NCBI RefSeq assembly: GCF_000770675.1
Contig: NZ_AVBG01000012.1
Span: 55,551-119,550, forward strand
Direction: 5' to 3'
Origin: Pontibacillus chungwhensis BH030062
Lineage (GTDB): Bacteria; Bacillota; Bacilli; Bacillales; BH030062
DNA: 64,000 nt
A program made the translations under genes and the position numbers. Below the pieces are notes generated by a model. The model was not told the DNA's origin and searched no databases. It saw nothing but the letters and a program-made list of their open reading frames with translations. Below are positions 29,314 to 36,875 of the stretch, piece after piece (positions within the stretch are counted from its first letter, which is position 1; each line of letters opens with the position of its first letter).

Positions 29314-29324
29314 TTCTGATGTTT

Positions 29325-29355
29325 ATGATGATCCTTATGTGATAAGGGTCATCAT
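29325..29355 (-). terminator. Hairpin at the 3' end of the Na/Pi transporter gene
   Basis: ATGATGATCCTTAT (29325-29338) and ATAAGGGTCATCAT (29342-29355) pair over 14 bases with one mismatch and overlap the stop codon at 29352-29354. There is no T run on the minus strand, so it may stabilise the mRNA end rather than terminate by itself. Confidence 0.5.
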
Positions 29356-30281
29356 TCTTTATATTTATGAACGAACATAACAAATTTAGTGAAGTGTTGG
29401 ACAAAAGGTAAAACAATTAGTGAAGACAAAACATTAAACACAACAGAGATGTGAGCAAGTTGCTGGGCTGGGTCGTTTGATAGCCATTGGGATAAAGCTG
29501 CCAGTTCATCTATAAATGGTGCAAAAAGTAATACGCCTAAGACATTAAGCCAGATATGAGCCATGGCAACAAGCCGAGCTTCACGATTGCTTCCGAGTGA
29601 AGCCACCCAGGCAGTGATACAAGTTCCGATATTGGCACCTAACATGATCCCAATAGCGGATGTGAGGCTAAAAATCCCTTCGTTTAAAAAGCTCATTGAT
29701 ATTCCTGTAGCTGCAGTAGATGATTGTATAATGGCTGTCATGGCTGTTCCGATAAATATGCTGGCATTAGGATAGTCGTTTGTATAGGCCAGACTATCTT
29801 GAATGATTGGGAATTGCTTCAAAGGTTCTGCTAATGACTCGAATCCGTTTAAAGCAACAAAGATGCATCCTAAACCAAATAGAATTCCGCCAGCTCCAAA
29901 CCATGTTTGTTTAGGTATGATTAGTAGTACTGCTCCAATGATTAAGAGTGGCCAAAGAGGAATAGAGTTTGAAAAGGTGAGTAATTCAGCTGTAACAGTA
30001 GTTCCGATATTAGCTCCAAGAATAATCCCAATAGATTGTTTGAAATTGAGAACCCCCACAGCAACAAGCCCAATAGCAATCACCATGGTACAGGAGCTAC
30101 TTTGTAACACACTTGTTACAACGATGCCTGCTAGCATTCCTTTCAAAGGGTTATTTGCAAACCGTTCTAGTAATACTTTCATGTTACGATAAGACAATTG
30201 ATACAAACCAACTCTTAATACAGTCATACCAAATAAGAAAATGGTTAAGAAAACAGTAAAAAGTGTAATTAGATCAGCCAC
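29352..30281 (-). CDS. yqeW: Na/Pi cotransporter family protein (YqeW-like)
   Basis: The 309-residue membrane protein has two inverted Na/Pi cotransporter repeats, each with a QSSS-type motif (LQSSSCTMVIAI about residues 59-70; IIQSSTAATGIS about 189-200) and a GANIGTTVTA / GANIGTCITA motif. It should import phosphate or a similar anion with sodium. It lacks the C-terminal PhoU-like domain seen in the second transporter at 62278. The start is GTG 30281 with AGAGGTGA upstream. Position near rpsU-yqeY is as in B. subtilis. Confidence 0.9.
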   Translation of the reverse strand: MADLITLFTVFLTIFLFGMTVLRVGLYQLSYRNMKVLLERFANNPLKGMLAGIVVTSVLQSSSCTMVIAIGLVAVGVLNFKQSIGIILGANIGTTVTAELLTFSNSIPLWPLLIIGAVLLIIPKQTWFGAGGILFGLGCIFVALNGFESLAEPLKQFPIIQDSLAYTNDYPNASIFIGTAMTAIIQSSTAATGISMSFLNEGIFSLTSAIGIMLGANIGTCITAWVASLGSNREARLVAMAHIWLNVLGVLLFAPFIDELAALSQWLSNDPAQQLAHISVVFNVLSSLIVLPFVQHFTKFVMFVHKYKE

Positions 30282-30489
30282 GGTTGTTCACCTCTATACC
30301 ATACTATGGACAAGACATGAATTCATGACAGAAAAAGGACGTTACTATCCAAGTTTCAATGAAGAAGGGAGACCCAATTTATCGAAATTAAGCATTACCC
30401 TCTATCTTGCTTGCTCAACTTATGTTAAAGTGGATGATATGACAGAGCAACGACAATATAATTCTCCGAATGATCCTTAATAAAAATAG
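30282..30489. other. Spacer between divergent yqeW and rpsU
   Basis: I see no gene here. A 51-codon open frame from 30328 to 30480 on the plus strand has no RBS and no recognisable family, and I do not count it. The rpsU promoter begins at 30490. Confidence 0.5.
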
Positions 30490-30518
30490 TTGAAACTGTC
30501 TGGAGAATGGTTTATAAT
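30490..30518 (+). promoter_or_regulatory. Strong sigma-A promoter of rpsU-yqeY
   Basis: TTGAAA (30490-30495) and a perfect TATAAT (30513-30518) are separated by 17 bases. A leader of about 70 bases follows, with a CATGTGAG/CTCACGTG hairpin near 30526-30552 and a second copy of TTGAAACTGTCT (30557-30568). Confidence 0.85.
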
Positions 30519-30595
30519 TGTCAGAGGCATGTGAGGAAAAGATACTCACGTGTTCATTGAAACTGTCTTTTTTGCTTTGGAGGGAGGGTAATAGC

Positions 30596-30769
30596 ATGTC
30601 AAACAACACTCGCGTGCGTAAAAACGAGTCTCTTGAAGATGCTCTTCGTCGCTTCAAGCGCAGCGTATCTAAGAATGGTACACTAGCTGAGTATCGTAAG
30701 CGTGAACATTACGAGAAGCCTAGCGTCCGTCGTAAGAAGAAATCAGAAGCCGCTAGAAAGCGTAAGTAA
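30596..30769 (+). CDS. rpsU: 30S ribosomal protein bS21
   Basis: The 57-residue basic protein has the S21 core [18 protein letters not shown] and the tail [19 protein letters not shown] (19 residues, almost invariant in Bacillus). It is a late-binding small-subunit protein near the anti-Shine-Dalgarno end of 16S rRNA. The RBS GGAGGGAGGG fixes ATG 30596; the frame extends upstream to 30518 into the promoter, so that part is not coding. yqeY follows after 15 bases. Confidence 0.98.
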   Translation: MSNNTRVRKNESLEDALRRFKRSVSKNGTLAEYRKREHYEKPSVRRKKKSEAARKRK

Positions 30770-30784
30770 GAGGGTGTAAGGTAG

Positions 30785-31231
30785 ATGTCATTACTTGAGC
30801 GTCTAAACCAAGATATGAAAGAGGCTTTACGTAACAAAGAGAAAGAAAGACTATCCGTCATCCGTATGGTGAAGTCTTCTTTACAAAATGAAGCTTTAAA
30901 ACTTGGAAAAGATGAATTGACTGAGGAAGAAGAATTAACTGTTTTGTCCCGAGAGATAAAGCAACGAAAAGATTCCCTCCAAGAGTACAAAAGTGCAGGT
31001 CGTGACGATCTTGCGCAAAAAGATGAGAGAGATATTGAAATCATTCAATCATATATGCCCCAACAGCTTTCTGAAGATGAATTAGATGCAATCGTTCAAG
31101 AAACGATTGCTGAAGTCGGTGCTTCTTCTAAGCAGGATATGGGCAAAGTGATGAGTGCCATTATGCCTAAAGTAAAAGGCAAAGCGGATGGCTCTCTAGT
31201 TAAACAATTTGTACAAAAACATTTATCTTAA
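30785..31231 (+). CDS. yqeY: GatB/YqeY domain protein
   Basis: The 148-residue protein is a stand-alone YqeY domain, helical, as found at the C-terminus of GatB. Landmarks are [18 protein letters not shown] at the start and [18 protein letters not shown]. The family tail GADGSLV appears here as [14 protein letters not shown] tRNA-related role is likely but unproven. The rpsU-yqeY pair is conserved in Firmicutes and shares one promoter. Confidence 0.94.
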   Translation: MSLLERLNQDMKEALRNKEKERLSVIRMVKSSLQNEALKLGKDELTEEEELTVLSREIKQRKDSLQEYKSAGRDDLAQKDERDIEIIQSYMPQQLSEDELDAIVQETIAEVGASSKQDMGKVMSAIMPKVKGKADGSLVKQFVQKHLS

Positions 31232-31236
31232 ACACG

Positions 31237-31266
31237 AACCGCCTTATAATAAGGCGGTTTTTTTCA
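31237..31266 (+). terminator. Terminator of rpsU-yqeY
   Basis: AACCGCCTTA (31237-31246) and TAAGGCGGTT (31250-31259) form a 10-bp stem with a TAA loop, followed by T residues. Confidence 0.93.
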
Positions 31267-31323
31267 TATGTTGGTCGGTTTTTATTAAGCATGGATAATC
31301 TATAAAATAAAATTTTTTTATCA

Positions 31324-31350
31324 TGAAACGTTTAGTTTTGCTAACTCGTA
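31324..31350 (+). promoter_or_regulatory. Sigma-W-type (ECF) promoter of nfeD-floA
   Basis: TGAAAC (31324-31329), 17 bases, CGTA (31347-31350) fits the sigma-W consensus. The B. subtilis yqeZ-floA(yqfA)-yqfB operon is part of the sigma-W regulon, which supports the call. The start of nfeD is 28 bases downstream. Confidence 0.8.
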
Positions 31351-31377
31351 TATAATAAAAGAGAAAGGGGGGGGATT

Positions 31378-32712
31378 ATGAGAAGATTTCTACGATATGC
31401 TATGGTTTTGTCGTTGTTATTGTTAATGTTGGTATCATTCCTAAGTCCAACGAGCTCTGCAGACGGAACAAGAGAGACGGTTTATGTTGTTCCTATAACA
31501 GAAACAGTGGAGAAAGGACTTTCTTCTTTCTTGAAAAGAAGTGTGAATGAGGCAAGAGATCAGGGCGCGGACCATATCATTTTTGAAGTGAACACTCCTG
31601 GTGGCAGGGTAGATGCGGCGGCAGAAATCGCAAATTTATTTCAGTCTATTGAAATTCCCAATACCGCCTATGTGGTCCAGGAAGCCTTATCTGCAGGCTC
31701 ATACATATCACTAAATGCTGATCAAATCTATATGAAGCCAAACACAACCATGGGCTCAGCAGGAGTTATAACTTCAGATGGGAATGCAGCTAATAAGAAA
31801 GCTCAATCCGATTGGGTAAAGAAGATGCGTACAGCAGCCGAATTGAATAATAGAGATCCGTTATATGCAGAAGCAATGGCTAACCCGGATATTGATTTGC
31901 CAAAATATAAGGCTGGAAAAGGAAAATACCTAACGCTAAGCGCAGCTGAAGCTCTAGAAGTTGGATATGCAGAAGGAGTAGTAGATTCAAGAGAGCAATT
32001 GTTATCAGAACTAGGGTTGTCAGACTCTGAAATCATAACGACTAACCCCACATTTACTGAGCGGCTTGCCCGATTGATTACTCATCCTGTTGTCGTTCCT
32101 ATATTGCTTTCTGTAGCTAGCTTGGGGTTTGTTGCGGAGCTTTATTCCCCTGGGTTTGGAATAGCTGGTTCCATGGGACTACTTGCTTTAGGGTTGTTTT
32201 TCTATGGACATATGATTGCAGGACTTGCGGGTTATGAAGCTATTATCTTATTCGGGTTAGGGGTAGTGTGCATTGTTCTAGAGTTCTTTGTCCCGGGTGG
32301 AATCCTCGGGATTATTGGAACAGGTGGCGTTGTAGGTTCATTATTTATGTCGACCGATGACATTGGGCATATGACGATGAGTCTTCTCATTGCTATTATT
32401 GTGGCAATTATAGGCTCTGTTATCTTATTCAAGACGATAGGATTTGACAGGGGATTTTTGAGAAACATCGTTTTAAGTGACTCTACTTCCTCAGAGAAAG
32501 GTTACCTCTCATCAAATAATAGAGATGATCTTATAGGAAATATGGGTGAAGCTGTTACACCACTAAGACCATCTGGTACAGGAATATTTAACGATGAAAG
32601 AATTGATGTTGTAACAGAAGGAAGTTTCATCTCTGCAGGGGCAAGTATCAAAATTGTCAGAGTAGAAGGATCTCGTATTGTAGTTCGAGAAATTAAACAA
32701 GAAAAAGAATAA
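31378..32712 (+). CDS. nfeD: NfeD family membrane-bound serine protease (NfeD1a-type)
   Basis: A signal peptide (about 1-28) leads into a ClpP-class serine protease domain with VNTPGGRVDAAAEIANLF and LSAGSYISLNAD, where a serine near residue 108 is the likely nucleophile, and MGSAGVI. Four or five membrane helices (about 235-350) and a C-terminal OB-fold domain complete the 444 residues. It corresponds to B. subtilis YqeZ, partner of the flotillin FloA. The RBS is the G-run directly before ATG 31378. Regulated by the sigma-W-type promoter upstream. Confidence 0.93.
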   Translation: MRRFLRYAMVLSLLLLMLVSFLSPTSSADGTRETVYVVPITETVEKGLSSFLKRSVNEARDQGADHIIFEVNTPGGRVDAAAEIANLFQSIEIPNTAYVVQEALSAGSYISLNADQIYMKPNTTMGSAGVITSDGNAANKKAQSDWVKKMRTAAELNNRDPLYAEAMANPDIDLPKYKAGKGKYLTLSAAEALEVGYAEGVVDSREQLLSELGLSDSEIITTNPTFTERLARLITHPVVVPILLSVASLGFVAELYSPGFGIAGSMGLLALGLFFYGHMIAGLAGYEAIILFGLGVVCIVLEFFVPGGILGIIGTGGVVGSLFMSTDDIGHMTMSLLIAIIVAIIGSVILFKTIGFDRGFLRNIVLSDSTSSEKGYLSSNNRDDLIGNMGEAVTPLRPSGTGIFNDERIDVVTEGSFISAGASIKIVRVEGSRIVVREIKQEKE

Positions 32713-32724
32713 GGGGGATTAATT

Positions 32725-33714
32725 ATGTTATCAGAAGGTTTAGTACCAATAATATTTATTGCAGTTATTATTATTGCGCTTGCTGTATTGTTCACGTTTA
32801 TTCCAATCATGCTATGGATTAGTGCATTGGCAGCGGGTGTTCGAATTAGTATCTTTACACTTATTGGAATGAGGTTACGTCGAGTTGTGCCAAGTCGCGT
32901 TATTAATCCGTTGATTAAAGCGCATAAAGCTGGTGTAGATGTGGATACAAATCAGCTTGAAAGTCACTACCTCGCAGGTGGTAATGTTGACCGTGTGGTA
33001 AATGCGCTTATTGCAGCTCAACGAGCTAATATCGAATTAAGCTTTGAACGTTGTGCAGCTATTGACTTAGCTGGTCGAGATGTATTAGAAGCTGTCCAAA
33101 TGAGTGTAAACCCGAAAGTAATTGAAACACCATTTATTGCTGGTGTAGCGATGGATGGAATCGAAGTAAAAGCGAAAGCTCGTATTACTGTTCGTGCGAA
33201 TATCGATCGTTTAGTCGGTGGTGCTGGTGAGGATACCGTTATTGCTCGTGTAGGTGAAGGGATTGTTAGTACCATTGGTAGCTCTAAGGACCATAATCAG
33301 GTGTTAGAGAATCCGGACCGTATTTCTCAAAATGTACTAAGTAAAGGTCTTGATGCTGGAACAGCCTTTGAAATCTTGTCCATTGATATTGCTGACATTG
33401 ATATCGGTAAAAACATTGGTGCAATTCTTCAAACCGACCAGGCTGAAGCTGATAAGAATATCGCTCAGGCCAAAGCAGAAGAACGTCGTGCTATGGCGGT
33501 GGCACAAGAACAAGAAATGCGTGCTCGTGTACAAGAAATGCAAGCGAAAGTTGTGGAAGCTGAGGCGGAAGTTCCGCTTGCTATGGCTGAAGCGTTGCGC
33601 TCAGGTAATATAGGTGTTATGGACTACTACAACCTGAAGAACATCCAAGCGGATACTGATATGCGTGATGTAATTGGAAAGATGAATAACGAGAATGAAG
33701 AAGAGGACAAATAG
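32725..33714 (+). CDS. floA: Flotillin-like protein FloA
   Basis: The 329-residue protein has an N-terminal membrane-embedded hydrophobic segment (about 5-35), an SPFH-like domain with [20 protein letters not shown], and a C-terminal coiled coil rich in Ala/Glu ([20 protein letters not shown]) that drives oligomer formation. FloA organises functional membrane microdomains. The gap to nfeD is 12 bases, so the two are co-transcribed. Confidence 0.96.
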   Translation: MLSEGLVPIIFIAVIIIALAVLFTFIPIMLWISALAAGVRISIFTLIGMRLRRVVPSRVINPLIKAHKAGVDVDTNQLESHYLAGGNVDRVVNALIAAQRANIELSFERCAAIDLAGRDVLEAVQMSVNPKVIETPFIAGVAMDGIEVKAKARITVRANIDRLVGGAGEDTVIARVGEGIVSTIGSSKDHNQVLENPDRISQNVLSKGLDAGTAFEILSIDIADIDIGKNIGAILQTDQAEADKNIAQAKAEERRAMAVAQEQEMRARVQEMQAKVVEAEAEVPLAMAEALRSGNIGVMDYYNLKNIQADTDMRDVIGKMNNENEEEDK

Positions 33715-33748
33715 AGCTTGAAGTCCTATTTAGGAGGACTGATTACGA

Positions 33749-34282
33749 ATGGGAGATATCTTTGATCTTATCTTTAGCAACATAGGAATTTTGCTACCGA
33801 TTATTTTCGGTGTTTTTGCCTTCCTCACTAATTTAGGTAAGGATGAGCAAAAGGAGCAAAAAAAGAAACCTGTGCAAAATAAGACCCCTCAAAGGGAAAC
33901 GAATCCATCTTCACCTGAACCTTCTGCAGATCGAGAAAAGGTGAAAGATTTAAAGACATACGCAGAAGAGCAAAGAGAGCGTTATAGGAGCCTTAAACGT
34001 GAACAGAAGGATAAAGGGTCAGAAGTGAAATCTCAAGACGAGAAAGCCTTTAAAGGTGAAATCGGAGGAGAACATGACGCGATACCAGATCAACCAACTC
34101 AACCAAGCTATCAAAGAGATGAAAAAGTACCTTACCGGAAAGAAAGCAAGCCAAAACCTTCTGTAAAGGTAAGTGGTTTGCAAAACGTATCAAAAAAGAA
34201 GCTTGCTGAAAGTGTTGTTATGGCTGAAGTGTTAGGGAAACCTCGTTCAATGAATCCTTACCGATCCCATTTAAAAAAATAA
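33749..34282 (+). CDS. Membrane-anchored charged protein downstream of floA
   Basis: I do not recognise this 177-residue protein with certainty. It has one hydrophobic N-terminal helix (about 8-29) followed by a long, highly charged Lys/Glu/Gln-rich region of low complexity, and a short conserved-looking end (KKLAESVVMAEVLGKPRS). By position it is the third gene of the sigma-W-type operon, where B. subtilis has yqfB, but I cannot confirm homology. A helper of the NfeD/FloA complex is an inference from context. RBS AGGAGG; start ATG 33749. Confidence 0.75.
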   Translation: MGDIFDLIFSNIGILLPIIFGVFAFLTNLGKDEQKEQKKKPVQNKTPQRETNPSSPEPSADREKVKDLKTYAEEQRERYRSLKREQKDKGSEVKSQDEKAFKGEIGGEHDAIPDQPTQPSYQRDEKVPYRKESKPKPSVKVSGLQNVSKKKLAESVVMAEVLGKPRSMNPYRSHLKK

Positions 34283-34287
34283 GCCTG

Positions 34288-34327
34288 ATTGAAAGCACGA
34301 AATGTAGTGATACATTTCGTGCTTTTT
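34288..34327 (+). terminator. Terminator of the nfeD-floA operon
   Basis: AAAGCACGAAATGTA (34292-34306) and TACATTTCGTGCTTT (34311-34325) form a perfect 15-bp stem around GTGA, followed by T. Confidence 0.95.
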
Positions 34328-34361
34328 TCATAGATATGTATGTGAGAGGGGGCACACTCGG

Positions 34362-34655
34362 ATGAAAAAATGGCAACAACGTATAGGGAATTGGCTATCG
34401 CAACAACTTGATTTACCAACTGATGTCATCCTCGAACTACCCAGAATAACAACCATCGGACAAATACATGCATATGTGGAAAATCATAAGGGATTAATCT
34501 CTTTCTCTGATGAGGAGCTACGCCTTAAATTGAAGCAAGGGCAGTTGTTAATCAAGGGGAAAGGGTTTGTGCTTCGCATGATGCTCCCTGAGGAGATCTT
34601 GCTCGAGGGAACCATTCATGAAGTGACCTTTATAGATCAAACGGCTAACGGTTAG
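34362..34655 (+). CDS. yqfC: Sporulation protein YqfC
   Basis: The 97-residue protein matches the YabP/YqfC family: LPTDVILELPRITTIG near the start and FSDEELRLKLKQGQLLIKGKG in the middle. Such genes are mother-cell expressed in Bacillus and paired with yqfD, as here (9-base gap). The function in the spore is not defined. I do not see a clear sigma-E promoter in the short leader. Confidence 0.9.
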   Translation: MKKWQQRIGNWLSQQLDLPTDVILELPRITTIGQIHAYVENHKGLISFSDEELRLKLKQGQLLIKGKGFVLRMMLPEEILLEGTIHEVTFIDQTANG

Positions 34656-34664
34656 GAGGTACGT

Positions 34665-35852
34665 ATGAAAATTACGCAAGGGGTTTTCTTCACAGGGTAC
34701 ACGACGCTTAGGATTGAAGGGAAATTTCCGGAATTCTTTCTCAACCGTTGTGTTGAGAATGGAATTTCAGTTTGGAATGTGAAAAAGATAGACGAGTTGA
34801 CATGTGAAGCCAATGTGCGTTTGGAAGATGTAGCAGCCCTCAAGAAGCTCAGGAGTCAAATGGATTACAAAATCCGTTTCAAAAAGAGGCATGGCCTTCC
34901 TTTCTTAATTCGTTCTCTTCTTAAAAGAAGGTCTCTTGTAGCGGGTTTTGTACTTGGAATGATTGCGATCTTTCTTCTTTCGAACATGGTGTGGGGCATA
35001 AAGATCGAAGGAGTTACGCCAGAGGTAGAGTATAAAATTAAAGAGAATTTAGAAGACTATGGAATTAAACGAGGGGCGTGGAAATTTACGATTGAAACCC
35101 CTGGTCAAATGCAGCAAAAACTTTTAGCTGATGTACCTGAACTTTTGTGGGTCGGTGTCACTGAAAAGGGTACAACCTACCACTTAGAAGGGGTAGAGAA
35201 AACGATTGTTACAGAACCAGAGGAAGGTGGTCCTCAAAGTCTTTATGCCCGTAAAAAAGGAATTATTGTAGATATGTACGTTGAAAAGGGGGAACCTGCA
35301 GTCGAACTAAATGATTATGTAGAGTCTGGGGACCTGCTCGTTTCAGGAGCAATTGGGCGGGAAGAAGAACCGACACTTGTCCACGCTGAAGGGGAAGTCA
35401 TTGCAGAGACATGGTACAAAAGCGAAGTCGTTGTCCCTCTTGATGTGCAATATGAAGTAATTACTGGTGAAAAAGAAACCCAGTATGGTGTACAGCTGGG
35501 AGGCTTAAGAGTGCCCCTTTGGGGATTCAAAGAACCTGAGTTTAAGCGCATGCATGAAGAGGAATACAATAAACCATTCTATTTATTTAAATGGGAGTTA
35601 CCAATTGGTTTCTCTTCTAAAGAGATTTCTGAAGCAGAGTTGTATAAAGAATCTCGCACAGATGAAGAAGCTCTGCAAATAGGGGTGAAACAAGCTGAGA
35701 TGGAATTGAAACAAAAGCTCCCACAAAATTCCAAGATTATCGCCCAAAAAGTTTTGCACCGTCAGAAAGAGAATGGTAAAGTAAAATTAATCCTATATTT
35801 TAAAGTTCATGAAGATATTTCTAAACCTCAACCTATCACTCAAGGAGACTGA
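34665..35852 (+). CDS. yqfD: Sporulation protein YqfD
   Basis: The 395-residue protein has a cytoplasmic N-terminus, one membrane helix at about 90-107 (VAGFVLGMIAIFLLSNMVWG) and a large external domain. This is the YqfD family, made in the mother cell during sporulation in B. subtilis. RBS AGGAGG precedes ATG 34665. It ends 3 bases before phoH. Confidence 0.93.
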   Translation: MKITQGVFFTGYTTLRIEGKFPEFFLNRCVENGISVWNVKKIDELTCEANVRLEDVAALKKLRSQMDYKIRFKKRHGLPFLIRSLLKRRSLVAGFVLGMIAIFLLSNMVWGIKIEGVTPEVEYKIKENLEDYGIKRGAWKFTIETPGQMQQKLLADVPELLWVGVTEKGTTYHLEGVEKTIVTEPEEGGPQSLYARKKGIIVDMYVEKGEPAVELNDYVESGDLLVSGAIGREEEPTLVHAEGEVIAETWYKSEVVVPLDVQYEVITGEKETQYGVQLGGLRVPLWGFKEPEFKRMHEEEYNKPFYLFKWELPIGFSSKEISEAELYKESRTDEEALQIGVKQAEMELKQKLPQNSKIIAQKVLHRQKENGKVKLILYFKVHEDISKPQPITQGD

Positions 35853-35855
35853 AGC

Positions 35856-36815
35856 ATGCAGGAAGATTTACGTACAATCGACATTCAATTAGATAATCCG
35901 AATGAAGCGTTAGCCTTATTTGGGACAGGCGATCGTAATTTGAAACAAATGGAATCTCAATTAAGTGTATCCATTGTTACGAGAGGCGAACATGTAAGTG
36001 TGTCAGGAAACAAAGAACATGTCATGTTAGTAGAACAAGTGTTTCATGCGTTGCTTAAAATCATTCGTAGAGGTTTAACGATCTCTGAACGTGATGTGAT
36101 CTATGCCATCGACTTGGCTAAGAAAAATGAACTCCAACAGTTTGAAACGTTATTTGAAGATGAGATCATTCGAAACGCAAAAGGGAAGCCTGTTCGAGTC
36201 AAAACACTTGGTCAACGAAATTACGTTTCTGGAATGAAAACTCATGATTTAGTGTTTGGAATAGGGCCTGCAGGAACCGGTAAAACCTATCTTGCTGTCG
36301 TTATGGCTGTACAGGCATTAAAGAATAATGAAGTCAAACGTATTATATTAACAAGACCAGCCGTTGAGGCCGGAGAAAGTCTAGGCTTCTTACCTGGAGA
36401 TCTTAAAGAAAAGGTAGACCCTTACCTAAGACCTTTATATGACGCTCTCCATGACTTGTTTGGAACAGAGCATACAGCTCGATTAATGGAGCGTGGAACG
36501 ATTGAAATTGCTCCTCTGGCTTATATGCGAGGTCGAACATTGGATGATGCCTTTGTAATTTTAGACGAAGCTCAGAACACAACACCAGAGCAAATGAAAA
36601 TGTTTATTACAAGGCTTGGTTTTGGATCGAAAATGGTTATTACTGGAGATATTACCCAGGTAGATTTACCAAAAGGTGTTACTTCAGGGCTAAAAGCTTC
36701 AGAAAAGAAGCTATCTGGTATTAGAGGGATAGCCTTTTCTTACTTAGAACAATCAGATATCGTCCGTCACCCGCTTGTTCAACGAGTTATTGATGCATAT
36801 GAGGATGAAAAGTAA
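35856..36815 (+). CDS. phoH: PhoH-like ATPase
   Basis: The 319-residue P-loop protein has Walker A GPAGTGKT (137-144), GESLGFLPGDLKEKVDPYLRP and Walker B LDEAQN (236-241). An N-terminal KH-like region precedes it. PhoH proteins are ATPases tied to RNA metabolism, and clustering with ybeY and era (rRNA maturation) supports this. RBS AAGGAG; start ATG 35856. Confidence 0.95.
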   Translation: MQEDLRTIDIQLDNPNEALALFGTGDRNLKQMESQLSVSIVTRGEHVSVSGNKEHVMLVEQVFHALLKIIRRGLTISERDVIYAIDLAKKNELQQFETLFEDEIIRNAKGKPVRVKTLGQRNYVSGMKTHDLVFGIGPAGTGKTYLAVVMAVQALKNNEVKRIILTRPAVEAGESLGFLPGDLKEKVDPYLRPLYDALHDLFGTEHTARLMERGTIEIAPLAYMRGRTLDDAFVILDEAQNTTPEQMKMFITRLGFGSKMVITGDITQVDLPKGVTSGLKASEKKLSGIRGIAFSYLEQSDIVRHPLVQRVIDAYEDEK

Positions 36816-36818
36816 GTA

Positions 36819-36847
36819 GAAAGACCCTTTTTTAAGGGTCTTCTTTC
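36819..36847 (+). terminator. Hairpin between phoH and pgpH
   Basis: AAGACCCTT (36821-36829) and AAGGGTCTT (36834-36842) pair perfectly. The following CTTTC is only a weak T tract, so partial read-through into pgpH is likely. Confidence 0.55.
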
Positions 36848-36875
36848 TATGTATAAGATAATGGAGGGGAATTCG

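Noticed and set aside
30328..30480. 51-codon plus-strand frame between yqeW and rpsU
   Set aside because: No RBS at the start, no known domain, and it overlaps the likely control region of yqeW.
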